Positions 16,986-25,613 of a stretch of DNA of 64,000 nt are shown piece after piece. This DNA is from Winogradskyella sp. (GTDB lineage Bacteria > Bacteroidota > Bacteroidia > Flavobacteriales > Flavobacteriaceae). Below the pieces are notes generated by a model, which worked only from the letters and a program-made list of their open reading frames with translations, was not told the origin of the DNA and ran no database searches. Within the stretch, counting starts at the first letter, position 1, and every line of letters begins with the position of its first letter. The translations under genes and the position numbers were made by a program. The stretch spans positions 62,001-126,000 of the forward strand of contig NZ_JANQOM010000020.1 of assembly GCF_028289625.1 (NCBI RefSeq), written 5' to 3'.

Positions 16986-18134
16986 TTATTTTTTGAATAC
17001 TCTACCTTTCCAATAGTAAGGCTTAAACAAGGATAGTGAGGCAATATAAACGCTAAAACAAGGGTAAAGAACACTAGAGAATATGTACGACGACAATACA
17101 CTTTCTTGCTTCAAAAAACCTGTCATCTTAAACAGCAATAAGAAATCAATGGCAAATTTTATGACTAGTAATGCAATAGTTATTCTAGCTTCAATAAGAT
17201 TTAGCAAAAATAAAATAGGTAAAGCAATACAAACAAGGTTGCCTAAAAAAACAATAGACCCAATTATTTTAGAAAACCCATTAGGGTTTTGAGTTGTTTT
17301 AGAAGCCCAACGCAGTCGTTGTTGCATTAATTGACCAAAATTATCAACAGGGTATGTGGTGACAAGAGCTTCCGTAGATTTTAAATAGGTTACTTTTTTA
17401 GCATCCAATCCTTTAAACTTTTCTAACAAGAAAATATCATCACCACTCGCAATATTGGAGTTGCCATTAAAGCCATTTATATTTTTAAAAACCGTTTTTC
17501 GATACGCAAAATTAGCACCATTGCAGAGAAAGGCTTGCTTTAATCCAAAACCACCTATTGTGGCAGCTTGGAGGCTCAAAAAGTCAAGAGTTTGAAACCT
17601 ATTAAAAAAGGAGTCATTTTTAGTATAAGTAACAGGTGCAACAATACAGTTTGGGTGTTGATTCTGAATATATTCGTCAAAGGTATCTAACCAATATCGT
17701 GGTAAAATACAATCGGCATCTGTGGTGATAATCCATTCATACTTAGAAGCCTCTATCGCAGAGCTGACAGCATCTTTTTTTGGTGAACTAGAATTACGAC
17801 TATTTTTAATAATATTGATGTTGTCAGTTCGAGTGTCACGCTTTTGGCGTGATGTATCGAGAACTTCTTGAATGATTTTGACAGAATTATCCTTAGAATT
17901 ATCATCCACAAAAATAACTTCAAATAAATCCTTAGGATAATTCAACGTTAGGATAGATTCTAAAAGTCTTGGCAGATGTTTCGCTTCATTCCTAAAGGGA
18001 ATTACAATTGAAAATTTAGTCTTTGCCTCTAAATCCTGCAGTTTAAACGTTTCAACGTTATCAAAGCCATAGATTAAACTACCAATTAGGACTAGGTAAA
18101 CTATAACGATTACTATGACTATGGCAGATATCAT
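16986..18134 (-). CDS. Family 2 glycosyltransferase, membrane-bound
   Basis: 382 residues. An N-terminal membrane helix is followed by a GT-A domain: 'SIVIPFRNEAKHLPRLLESIL' (residues about 43-63), 'VDDNSKD', the metal-binding DxD 'TTDADC', then a 'QQRLRWASK' motif. Three or four hydrophobic segments close the protein. The architecture fits processive or lipid-glycosylating GT2 enzymes. It overlaps the next gene by 4 bp (ATGA), indicating translational coupling with a flippase-like membrane protein. Confidence 0.88.
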   Translation of the reverse strand: MISAIVIVIVIVYLVLIGSLIYGFDNVETFKLQDLEAKTKFSIVIPFRNEAKHLPRLLESILTLNYPKDLFEVIFVDDNSKDNSVKIIQEVLDTSRQKRDTRTDNINIIKNSRNSSSPKKDAVSSAIEASKYEWIITTDADCILPRYWLDTFDEYIQNQHPNCIVAPVTYTKNDSFFNRFQTLDFLSLQAATIGGFGLKQAFLCNGANFAYRKTVFKNINGFNGNSNIASGDDIFLLEKFKGLDAKKVTYLKSTEALVTTYPVDNFGQLMQQRLRWASKTTQNPNGFSKIIGSIVFLGNLVCIALPILFLLNLIEARITIALLVIKFAIDFLLLFKMTGFLKQESVLSSYIFSSVLYPCFSVYIASLSLFKPYYWKGRVFKK

Positions 18135-19099
18135 TCTTCGATTTTAGGAAGCTTAAAATTCAACACAAAATAACTTCCAAACAAGCTAGGAATGGCAAAG
18201 TTCAACACCCACATTACGGTGATAATCGATAAAATGGTAAGCTCATTCACTTGTACATAACCAAATAAGAATACGGCAACACTTCCTTTTATGACAACAT
18301 CAAAAACAGAAATGGACGGTATAATCGAAGCCAAAAAATACATGCTTGTTATCACGACCATAGCCTTTACATAATCGACGTCAACACCAAATATCATAAG
18401 TAGATAATAAAATTGAAATGAGAAAATTAAATAACGAATTAGGGATAATACTAGATTGGCGGCATGAGTCTTGAAGGATATGCGTTTAATGTATTCTAAG
18501 ATTCTATTGATGGAATAGCCTTTAATGTTAATGGCTTTATGTTTAATTCCAAAAGCGGTAAATGCACCTATAGCAATTATTATGAATATAAACCTGCCGA
18601 CCTTATAATAGTCCACATCGATTTGATAGCGATTGATAAACATAATTAGGCCGACAATACCAAGTAGGGTAGTTATGGTCATTTGAGCCATATTGCCCAT
18701 AAGGTTCATCAAGACTATACGTTTTCGCAGAGGTTTGGCGTAATAGATTGCTTTTGCTCCATAGTCACCAATACGATTCGGAGTTATGAGAGATGCGGTT
18801 AATCCACCTAGACTTTGTTCCAAGGCCTCCTTAAAAGAAATTTTCTTAATGCTTCCTGCTAAAAGCGTCCATTTAAAAATCTCGAAAAACCAGTTGAAAA
18901 TGCTCAAAATGATTAAAAAAAAGACATTTTTGGTCGAAAATGTATCGTTTTCTTTCAAAAATGCTAAAAATTCACTGAATTGCAAATCTTCATTTTCAGC
19001 TAGTTTAGAGTAAATAAAATAAAAAGCACCAACTACAATACTCAACTTAATCAGTACAAATAAGAATTGCTTAGTTTTGTATGGTACGCTGTACAACAT
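18131..19099 (-). CDS. LPG synthase TM-domain (UPF0104) membrane protein
   Basis: 322 residues with about eight hydrophobic segments. The 'ASLITPNRIGDYGAKAIYY' motif is the signature of the lysylphosphatidylglycerol synthetase transmembrane family, which includes flippase-like proteins. No aminoacyl-transferase domain is attached. Coupled by overlap to a GT2 enzyme, so a role in lipid-linked sugar handling is plausible. Confidence 0.85.
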   Translation of the reverse strand: MLYSVPYKTKQFLFVLIKLSIVVGAFYFIYSKLAENEDLQFSEFLAFLKENDTFSTKNVFFLIILSIFNWFFEIFKWTLLAGSIKKISFKEALEQSLGGLTASLITPNRIGDYGAKAIYYAKPLRKRIVLMNLMGNMAQMTITTLLGIVGLIMFINRYQIDVDYYKVGRFIFIIIAIGAFTAFGIKHKAINIKGYSINRILEYIKRISFKTHAANLVLSLIRYLIFSFQFYYLLMIFGVDVDYVKAMVVITSMYFLASIIPSISVFDVVIKGSVAVFLFGYVQVNELTILSIITVMWVLNFAIPSLFGSYFVLNFKLPKIEE

Positions 19100-19126
19100 G
19101 CTGCAAATTAAACCAAAAACTTAGAC

Positions 19127-19765
19127 ATGAAGCGTTATTTAAAACCTCTCCTTTTTATTTCAATTGTCTTTTTTATGACCTTAAGCTGTTATGGGCAGTT
19201 TAAAGATACGAGCAAATGGAAAGCGCTTTTTGCACTAGGCTTTAATTATCCTACAACGGACGGATTTGTTGACGGCACTTTTGCACAGCCCGTTAATTTC
19301 CCGACAGTAAATATAGGCATACAGCATATGTTTAAACGTGCCTATGGCGTAAAGTTAGATTATGGGTTTAATCGTTTTAAGAATGATGATGAATCACCAG
19401 AGTTTAAAGTGAACTACTCGCGTATAAATGCGCAATTTGTGTTTGATGCTACAGAGGCACTTGGATTTCTGCCACAACGATTGCGGACAATTTTGCACGC
19501 TGGTCCAGGCTTCAGTTTTACAACGCCTTTGGGCGACTTAAGTGATAATAAGCAATCGTATTTAAATATGTTAGGTGGATTGGAGGTACATTATGCCATC
19601 AACGAAAAAGTTTCCATTTATACCGATATCGCTTATATTTATGGCTTCACCTCCTTAGGTGATTATGATCCGGTTTTAAGTGGACTAGGTGCCTTTAATG
19701 GGAGTGTATTTAATGTTACTTTAGGATTAGCGGTCTCTTTAAGTGGTTGTCAATATTGTGATTAA
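19127..19765 (+). CDS. Outer membrane beta-barrel protein
   Basis: 212 residues. Signal peptide 'MKRYLKPLLFISIVFFMTLSCYGQ' occupies residues 1-24 (written here in full only to the cleavage site at 'CYGQ'). The rest is strand-rich with glycine/aromatic alternation ('VNIGIQHMFKRAYGVKLDY', 'LHAGPGFSF', 'VSIYTDIAYIYGF'), like eight-stranded OmpA/OmpW-type barrels. No OmpA peptidoglycan domain. It sits 5 bp ahead of ruvC, probably in one transcript. Confidence 0.72.
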   Translation: MKRYLKPLLFISIVFFMTLSCYGQFKDTSKWKALFALGFNYPTTDGFVDGTFAQPVNFPTVNIGIQHMFKRAYGVKLDYGFNRFKNDDESPEFKVNYSRINAQFVFDATEALGFLPQRLRTILHAGPGFSFTTPLGDLSDNKQSYLNMLGGLEVHYAINEKVSIYTDIAYIYGFTSLGDYDPVLSGLGAFNGSVFNVTLGLAVSLSGCQYCD

Positions 19766-19770
19766 GTGAG

Positions 19771-20325
19771 ATGGGTAAAGAAAAAATTATATTAGGGATT
19801 GATCCAGGAACAACCATAATGGGTTTTGGTCTTATAAAAGTCGTAGGCAAGACCATGACGTTTATGCAGCTTAACGAATTACAACTAAAAAAGTATGATG
19901 ACCATTATCTAAAGCTAAAACTCATTTTTGAACGCACGGTAGAACTTATTGACACATTTCATCCTGATGAAATTGCTATCGAAGCCCCCTTTTTTGGGAA
20001 AAATGTGCAAAGTATGTTAAAGTTGGGAAGAGCTCAAGGCGTGGCTATGGCTGCAGGTTTATCTCGAGAAGTGCCGATTACCGAGTATTCACCCAAAAAA
20101 ATTAAGATGGCCATTACAGGTAATGGAAATGCGAGTAAAGAACAAGTGGCCAAGATGTTACAGAGCCTCTTAAAACTTAAAGAACTACCTTCAAATCTAG
20201 ATTCTACAGATGGGCTTGCAGCAGCAGTTTGTCACTTCTACAATCAAGGTAAGGTTGAGGTCGGTAAAAGTTATACCGGTTGGGCGGCTTTTGTTAAGCA
20301 GAATGAGGATAGGGTGAAACGGTAA
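19771..20325 (+). CDS. ruvC: Holliday junction resolvase
   Basis: 184 residues, typical length. The four acidic active-site residues are visible: Asp11 in 'GIDPGTT', Glu71 in 'IEAPFFGKN', and Asp144/Asp147 in 'LDSTDGLAAAVC'. The 'SPKKIKMAITGNGNASKEQV' loop is family-specific. It resolves four-way DNA junctions together with RuvAB, which are not in this window. Confidence 0.96.
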   Translation: MGKEKIILGIDPGTTIMGFGLIKVVGKTMTFMQLNELQLKKYDDHYLKLKLIFERTVELIDTFHPDEIAIEAPFFGKNVQSMLKLGRAQGVAMAAGLSREVPITEYSPKKIKMAITGNGNASKEQVAKMLQSLLKLKELPSNLDSTDGLAAAVCHFYNQGKVEVGKSYTGWAAFVKQNEDRVKR

Positions 20326-20335
20326 GCAGTATGCA

Positions 20336-20409
20336 GTCTCAGTATTCAGCCTACATAGCTTTAATCAAAGTTTTTGATAAACTGCCAACTGTTACTGAAA
20401 ACTGAGAAC
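20336..20409 (+). repeat. Imperfect inverted repeat between ruvC and hemW
   Basis: GTCTCAGTATTCAG (20336-20349) is an imperfect reverse complement of CTGAAAACTGAGAAC (20395-20409), with a small inner stem TCAAA/TTTGA near 20365-20378. It fills nearly the whole gap up to the hemW start. It looks like a dispersed intergenic palindrome of REP type, but only one copy is seen here. Confidence 0.45.
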
Positions 20410-20413
20410 TATT

Positions 20414-21547
20414 ATGAGTGGCATTTACATCCATATCCCCTTTTGCAAACAAGCTTGCTATTATTGTGATTTTCATTTTTCAACCTCATTAAAAAAGAAA
20501 GAGGAGCTTATTGAAGCCCTTGCTAAAGAATTAGCACTACGTAAAGCCGAATTTGAAAACATTATAGTTGAAACCATATATTTTGGTGGTGGTACTCCAA
20601 GCTTGTTATCTAATGTCGAGTTACAATTTTTGATTGATACTGTTTATCAAAATTATAAAGTTGCTAACCAACCTGAAATTACTTTGGAGGCCAATCCAGA
20701 CGATTTGTCCAAAAATCGAATCGTAGAATTATCAAATAGTCCTATCAATCGTTTATCTATAGGAGTTCAATCGTTTTTTGAATCTGATTTAAAATTGATG
20801 AATCGCGCTCACAATGCAGAAGAAGCAAAAGCCTGTTTGGAGGAGGCCACTAAGCACTTTGATAATATTTCACTCGATTTAATTTATGGTATTCCTGATG
20901 CATCCAACGTACAATGGCTTAAAAATATTGAAATCGCTTTGAGTTTTAATGTACCACATATTTCTAGCTATGCTCTAACTGTAGAACCTAAAACCGCATT
21001 AGCGTCATTTATTAAAAAGGGTATAGTTGCAGATGTGGATGATGAGCAAGCTCATGAGCAATTTCATCTTTTAAAAGAGCGATTAGGAGCGGAAGGATAT
21101 ATTCATTACGAACTGTCTAATTTTGGTAAAGAGGGGTATTTTAGTAAAAACAATTCGGCCTATTGGCAAGGGAAACCGTATTTAGGAATAGGTCCTTCCG
21201 CTCATTCATTTAGTGGAAAACAACGTGGTTGGAATGTCAGAAACAATTCAAAATACATCAAATCCATTCAGCAGAATGAGTTGCCCATTGAGATAGAGAC
21301 ACTTACTAAAACGGATCGCTACAACGAATATATAATGACTGGTTTGCGTACCATTTGGGGAGTCTCATTGCTTAAGGTCGAAAACGATTTTGGTGCAGTT
21401 TTTAAGGATTATCTTTTGGAGCAAGCCAATGTTTTTATTAAACAACATTTGTTGTATATTGATGAAGCGCATTTGCGTGTCACCAAAAAAGGTCAGTTTT
21501 TAAGTGACGGCATTGCTTCAGAATTATTTAAACTCAATTTATCTTGA
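20414..21547 (+). CDS. hemW: HemW-type radical SAM protein
   Basis: 377 residues. The radical SAM motif CxxxCxxC is seen in 'YIHIPFCKQACYYCDFHF', followed by 'YFGGGTPSLL', 'SIGVQSF' and 'LDLIYGIPDA', and the HemN C-terminal domain. HemW is a haem chaperone once annotated as oxygen-independent coproporphyrinogen oxidase. The 'CYYCDF' spacing fits HemW. A link with the downstream haem-dependent H-NOX protein is not implied by distance. The stop overlaps the next start (TTGA). Confidence 0.92.
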   Translation: MSGIYIHIPFCKQACYYCDFHFSTSLKKKEELIEALAKELALRKAEFENIIVETIYFGGGTPSLLSNVELQFLIDTVYQNYKVANQPEITLEANPDDLSKNRIVELSNSPINRLSIGVQSFFESDLKLMNRAHNAEEAKACLEEATKHFDNISLDLIYGIPDASNVQWLKNIEIALSFNVPHISSYALTVEPKTALASFIKKGIVADVDDEQAHEQFHLLKERLGAEGYIHYELSNFGKEGYFSKNNSAYWQGKPYLGIGPSAHSFSGKQRGWNVRNNSKYIKSIQQNELPIEIETLTKTDRYNEYIMTGLRTIWGVSLLKVENDFGAVFKDYLLEQANVFIKQHLLYIDEAHLRVTKKGQFLSDGIASELFKLNLS

Positions 21548-22293
21548 TTGCACAATTACAATACAACTCTAAAAGACTAAAAATAGATTTATCGCAACCT
21601 TTAGATATTTCAATTGCGATTAAAGGCGATGATTCTAATGTAAATGCTTGGTATATTGATTCACCTAAAATTGAACCAGAGGTTTTTGAAAATGGTGTTA
21701 TCAGTGTCGAGGAAGGTGCTCCGGTTAATTTTAATAGAATCACCTTTAACCCACATTCCCATGGTACACATACAGAGACTGTAGGTCATATCACAAAAAA
21801 GAAATATTCGATAAATAAATACTTAAAGCAGTTTTTCTTTTTAGCAGAAGTGATTACAGTTGCACCTGAAAAATCTGGTGAAGACTATATCATTTCGGCA
21901 AAACAATTGCAGTTTGCCATAGGCAACAAAAAACGTGAGGCTGTGGTTGTCAGAACACTCCCTAATACTAGAGAAAAGAAATCAAGACAATATTCAAATA
22001 CCAATTGGACTTATTTTGAGAAAGATGCCATAAAACTACTAGTCAAGAAAGGGATAAAACATCTATTAGTTGACCTACCAAGCATAGATAGGGAGGAGGA
22101 TGCAGGTGAACTGAAAGGTCATAATGCCTTTTGGAATACTAAAGGAAAACTAAGGACAGATTGCACGATTACAGAGTTTATCTATGTCTCAAATAAAATT
22201 AAGGATGGAGCTTATATGCTTAATCTTCAGATTGCACCTTTTGAGAACGACGCTTCGCCAAGTAAGCCCGTTTTATATCAGATATTAGATTAG
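21544..22293 (+). CDS. Cyclase family protein (kynurenine formamidase-like)
   Basis: 249 residues with a TTG start overlapping the hemW stop, so translational coupling is likely. The metal-binding signature of the family HxGTHxDxP appears as 'HSHGTHTETVGH', with Glu in place of the usual Asp. 'DLSQPLDISI' at the N-terminus is also typical. Members hydrolyse arylformamides or related amides; the substrate here cannot be told. Confidence 0.82.
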   Translation: MIAQLQYNSKRLKIDLSQPLDISIAIKGDDSNVNAWYIDSPKIEPEVFENGVISVEEGAPVNFNRITFNPHSHGTHTETVGHITKKKYSINKYLKQFFFLAEVITVAPEKSGEDYIISAKQLQFAIGNKKREAVVVRTLPNTREKKSRQYSNTNWTYFEKDAIKLLVKKGIKHLLVDLPSIDREEDAGELKGHNAFWNTKGKLRTDCTITEFIYVSNKIKDGAYMLNLQIAPFENDASPSKPVLYQILD

Positions 22294-22334
22294 CATGTAA
22301 CATTTCTAAGATTTAAGTGTCCAACCAAAGCATT

Positions 22335-22946
22335 ATGGAAACATTTTTTATAATCATAGTAAGTATTTTGGTAACATTAGGCTTGGTTACTATTTATAAG
22401 CAATGGCAGACCAAAAATAAGACCAATCAACAATCCATAATCTTATTAGACAAAATCAAGCGGGTCTGTAAGTTTATTACTGTTGAAGGTGATTTTGCCG
22501 AAATCTACCATTATGAAGACGTTAAGGAGAAGTTCTTAAAACTGATTTCGAGCAAAAAGAAAGCTTTGGTCGTTATCAATGCCAAAGCACATGTTGGTTT
22601 TGATTTAAGTAAAGTGCAAATGACGTCCCATCCAAAATCTAAAACCGTAATACTTTCACACTTTCCACAGCCCGAGGTATTATCTATAGAAAGTAATATT
22701 AATTATTACGATAAACAAGATGGGATGTTTAATAAGTTTGATGCTTCAGATTTAACTGAATTACACGCACAGGCAAAAGAACATATCAAAGATAAAATTC
22801 CAGAGAGTGGCTTATACAATGTGGCAAAACAAGAAGCCTTAGAGGCTATACTATTGATTGAAAATTTAGTTGAAACTATTGGCTGGACTCTGGATTATTC
22901 CGCTCTAAAGATTGAGAATAGGTCACCAAAAAAGTTAAAGGACTAA
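22335..22946 (+). CDS. DUF4230 domain protein
   Basis: About 203 residues from ATG 22335; an upstream GTG at 22317 adds six residues but is less likely because the signal-anchor begins at METFFIIIVSILVTLG. The core 'VCKFITVEGDFAEIYHYED' and 'LVVINAKAHVGFDLSKV' is the DUF4230 signature. A single-pass membrane protein of unknown function. It overlaps the next gene by 1 bp. Confidence 0.78.
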   Translation: METFFIIIVSILVTLGLVTIYKQWQTKNKTNQQSIILLDKIKRVCKFITVEGDFAEIYHYEDVKEKFLKLISSKKKALVVINAKAHVGFDLSKVQMTSHPKSKTVILSHFPQPEVLSIESNINYYDKQDGMFNKFDASDLTELHAQAKEHIKDKIPESGLYNVAKQEALEAILLIENLVETIGWTLDYSALKIENRSPKKLKD

Positions 22947-23659
22947 TGGCCAGAATTAATTTTTCGTTGAAAAAATTTCTAATTAGTAATTGGTTTATAA
23001 CCTTGTTTTCTACCATGCTTGGTGTTTTTGCAGGTTTATACCTGTCTAACTATTTTGAAGCTAAAAAGTTTAAAGCCGCTCAACGAGAAGCCCTAGAAAT
23101 GATTAAAAAAGAGATTAGGAACAATCAAGAGATTTTGATTGAATACGACTCTATTTCTAGATTAAAGATTGAACAAGTAGCCTATTTTTTTTCAAAAACA
23201 AAAGGTGATTTATCGTCTTCTGATATGTTGATTCATAACGATTCTTTAGCAAGCTTTAAGCAGAAAACGAAAGAATTGATTGATAATATGGAAACAGAAA
23301 AAGCTGAGAACAGTAATGATTCTCTTAAAATATCTGGCGATGCCAACATCAATATTCAGTCTAGATTAATTGTTGGTGAACTTAGCAATATTGCATGGAA
23401 TTCATACAAACAAACCAATTATACAGACATCACAAATTTTGAATGCATCACTGATATAGAATTAATATATCAACTTCAAGATGATTTCAATACCATCAAT
23501 GAAACACTTAAAGACCAATTTTATAATGGATATTGGATAAATGGCAAAGAGCAAAGAGACGAATTTATTAATCAATGGGTAAAAGTCATACAAAGAGGTA
23601 GTTTACTTCTTCAAACTTATGAGAATACCGATGACGTGCTTTTTAAAAATTGTAATTAA
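22946..23659 (+). CDS. DUF6090-like membrane protein
   Basis: 237 residues. One N-terminal membrane helix ('WFITLFSTMLGVFAGLYLSNY') is followed by 'AQREALEMIKKEIRNNQEIL', the pattern of the DUF6090 family found widely in Flavobacteriia. The remainder is helical and extracytoplasmic or cytoplasmic. Function unknown. ATG overlaps the preceding stop and the next gene starts directly after its stop, so it is mid-operon. Confidence 0.65.
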   Translation: MARINFSLKKFLISNWFITLFSTMLGVFAGLYLSNYFEAKKFKAAQREALEMIKKEIRNNQEILIEYDSISRLKIEQVAYFFSKTKGDLSSSDMLIHNDSLASFKQKTKELIDNMETEKAENSNDSLKISGDANINIQSRLIVGELSNIAWNSYKQTNYTDITNFECITDIELIYQLQDDFNTINETLKDQFYNGYWINGKEQRDEFINQWVKVIQRGSLLLQTYENTDDVLFKNCN

Positions 23660-24022
23660 ATGAATATTGAGGACTATAGAAATTATTGCATGGCAAAAAA
23701 GGAGGTCACAGAGCATTTTCCTTTTGATAATGATACCTTAGTATTTAAGGTCTGTAACAAGATGTTTGCCTTAGCTTCATTAAAACGGTGGGAGGAAGGC
23801 GATGCTTTTATTAATCTTAAATGCAACCCAGAGTATGCACAAGAACTAAGAGCAGAGTTCGATAGTATTAAACCTGGTTACCACATGCACAAACAGCAAT
23901 GGAATAGCGTCTATATTCATACTGGCGAGTTGTCATCAAAATTAATCTTAGAACTTATTGACCATTCTTACAATATGGTCGTAAAAGGATTGCCTAAAAA
24001 GCTACAGGCTAAACTGCAATAG
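23660..24022 (+). CDS. MmcQ/YjbR family protein
   Basis: 120 residues. The family's core is visible: 'KEVTEHFPFDNDTLVFKV', 'MFALASLKRW', 'INLKCNPEYAQELR' and 'HKQQWNSVYI'. The CyaY-like fold has been linked to DNA binding, but the cellular role is unknown. It starts immediately after the previous stop codon. Confidence 0.88.
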   Translation: MNIEDYRNYCMAKKEVTEHFPFDNDTLVFKVCNKMFALASLKRWEEGDAFINLKCNPEYAQELRAEFDSIKPGYHMHKQQWNSVYIHTGELSSKLILELIDHSYNMVVKGLPKKLQAKLQ

Positions 24023-24042
24023 CAATTAAAAGTCAAATTTAT

Positions 24043-24112
24043 ACCTACCAACGCTTCAAAGCGATTACTCAACGAAAAATAGAATTTTGAAGTAACTATC
24101 AATATAACTTTA
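24043..24112 (+). promoter_or_regulatory. Repeat-type (LytTR-like) promoter I
   Basis: ACCTACCAACGCTTCA (24043-24058) and TTACTCAACGAAAAAT (24065-24080) lie at a 22-bp pitch and end 24 bp before TAACTTTA (24105-24112), which is 29 bp upstream of the start codon at 24142. The first resembles the middle repeat of promoter H (11 of 16). A weaker member of the group described at 24549. Confidence 0.5.
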
Positions 24113-24141
24113 TTGGGAGTATTATTAATTAATCCCTGATA

Positions 24142-24537
24142 ATGAATTTTTTAGTTATTTATGCCGTCATATTGCTATTAAGTACTTCAGCGTATCTATT
24201 TTCTACAAATAGTCTCACATTACAAGACTTTAGCGAAATTTATAGGTTTTTAAAAAGAGCCGTTTTTATAACGCTAAGGCTGCCCGCTAAAAATGATAGT
24301 TCATATCTGATTTCTGAGATTAGTACTGTGGTCTCTGAAAGAGGAAAAGCATTGAATAAAAGCCTAAAACATTTAGAGTTTATCGGAAAACTCGAGTCTT
24401 ATATCAATAAAAATGAAGAATGCTTACTTTCTGTAGATTGCCTTTATGAGTTGAAAGAAAGTAAATTTAAAACACAAGTTTCAGTATTAGAATCCACATG
24501 TATACTAAGTTCTATTAGCAATAAAAAAGCAGCTTAA
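24142..24537 (+). CDS. Small membrane-anchored hypothetical protein
   Basis: 131 residues, not recognised. An N-terminal hydrophobic stretch 'FLVIYAVILLLSTSAYLF' is followed by a helical cytoplasmic or periplasmic part with two cysteines close together ('CLLSVDC'). It is the first gene of the signalling run and has its own repeat-type promoter. It may be an accessory of the phosphorelay; that rests on position only. Confidence 0.6.
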   Translation: MNFLVIYAVILLLSTSAYLFSTNSLTLQDFSEIYRFLKRAVFITLRLPAKNDSSYLISEISTVVSERGKALNKSLKHLEFIGKLESYINKNEECLLSVDCLYELKESKFKTQVSVLESTCILSSISNKKAA

Positions 24538-24548
24538 CAGAACCAAAA

Positions 24549-24639
24549 ACCATTCGTCGACACTTATCTGCCATTCATCTACACTTAATAACAACTAACC
24601 GAAATACAATGTACTTCTGTTAAGGATTCTTTTAAATTG
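24549..24639 (+). promoter_or_regulatory. Repeat-type (LytTR-like) promoter A
   Basis: Three 16-bp direct repeats at exactly 21 bp: ACCATTCGTCGACACT (24549), GCCATTCATCTACACT (24570) and ACAACTAACCGAAATA (24591-24606). A -7-like box TTAAATTG follows 25 bp later (24632-24639), 21 bp before the start codon of the receiver gene. A 21-bp pitch is two helical turns and is typical for LytTR regulators. The gene for such a regulator is the last of this operon, so autoregulation is likely. Confidence 0.75.
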
Positions 24640-24660
24640 CTATCCACTAAATAAGATATC

Positions 24661-25071
24661 ATGAATACCCTTAATATTTTATTGATAGAAGATGATATGA
24701 TTGAGGTGATGAAGCTTAAGAGAGCTAAAGGATCCCTTGGTCTTAATCATAATATTACGGAAGCCAACAATGGTGAAGACGCATTAAAACTTTTAAAACA
24801 AAAAGATTACTTACCAGATATCATTTTGTTAGATCTTAATATGCCTAAGATAAATGGCATAGAGTTTTTAAAAATTCTTAAGGCTGATGACCAGCTAAGA
24901 TACATACCAACTGTAGTGCTGACTACCTCAAGTAATCAGCGTGATTTATTGGAATGTTATAAAATAGGAATCGCAGGCTATGTATTAAAACCTTTAAAAT
25001 ATGAAGATTATGTTTCAAAAATTGAAAAATTATTGTCATATTGGAGTGTTAATGAATTAATTATGGTATAA
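24661..25071 (+). CDS. CheY-like single-domain response regulator
   Basis: 136 residues, receiver domain only. Acidic pair 'EDD' at 10-12, phosphorylatable Asp58 in 'ILLDLNMPK', Thr in 'VVLTTSS', Lys in 'YVLKPLKY'. With no output domain it may act by protein contact or as a phosphate sink in the relay. Its stop overlaps the H-NOX start by one base (TAATG), so the two are translationally coupled. Confidence 0.93.
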   Translation: MNTLNILLIEDDMIEVMKLKRAKGSLGLNHNITEANNGEDALKLLKQKDYLPDIILLDLNMPKINGIEFLKILKADDQLRYIPTVVLTTSSNQRDLLECYKIGIAGYVLKPLKYEDYVSKIEKLLSYWSVNELIMV

Positions 25072-25610
25072 TGAAGGGCATCATATTTACAGAGTTCCTG
25101 GAGTTGGTTGAAGAGAAATTTGGTTTGGTTATGGTTGACAAAATTATTAGTCAATCCAATTTAGAGTCTGGTGGTGTTTACACATCTGTCGGCACCTATG
25201 AGTTTTCTGAAATGTTACAACTCATTACACATCTTAGTAATAACACGGATATATCTGTGGACGATTTGCTAATGGTGTATTCGGAGCATTTATTTACGGC
25301 ATTGATTAAATCACATCCAGACTTAGTCAATCATTATGAAGACCCAATGGACTTGCTCGCATCTATCGAAAATCATATTCATGTTGAGGTCCAGAAGATA
25401 TATCCTGAAGCACAACTGCCAACTTTTGATCTAGAAGAGCGGACTGATACAAAAATGGTGATGGTTTATAAATCCGATAAAGCCCTGTACATGCTAGGAA
25501 AAGGATTGATGTTAGAAACATTTAAACTTTTTAAAGTACCAGTCGATATAGCCTATGAAAAACTAAATGAAGCTGGTACCAAAGTGCGATTTGTTATCAC
25601 TAAACGATAA
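25071..25610 (+). CDS. H-NOX (haem NO-binding) sensor protein
   Basis: 179 residues, the normal length of stand-alone H-NOX. It begins 'MKGIIFTEFLELVEEKFG', has the haem-ligand region 'IENHIHVEVQKIYPEA' (proximal His expected at His104), and the propionate-binding motif YxSxR appears as Tyr133-Lys-Ser-Asp-Lys137, with Lys for Arg. H-NOX proteins bind NO through ferrous haem and switch a partner kinase. The next gene, 3 bp away, is a histidine kinase, the standard arrangement. The Lys change may weaken haem retention. Confidence 0.92.
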   Translation: MKGIIFTEFLELVEEKFGLVMVDKIISQSNLESGGVYTSVGTYEFSEMLQLITHLSNNTDISVDDLLMVYSEHLFTALIKSHPDLVNHYEDPMDLLASIENHIHVEVQKIYPEAQLPTFDLEERTDTKMVMVYKSDKALYMLGKGLMLETFKLFKVPVDIAYEKLNEAGTKVRFVITKR

Positions 25611-25613
25611 TGA

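Noticed and set aside
20336..20409. Riboswitch upstream of hemW
   Set aside because: Only an imperfect inverted repeat is seen, with no known aptamer pattern.
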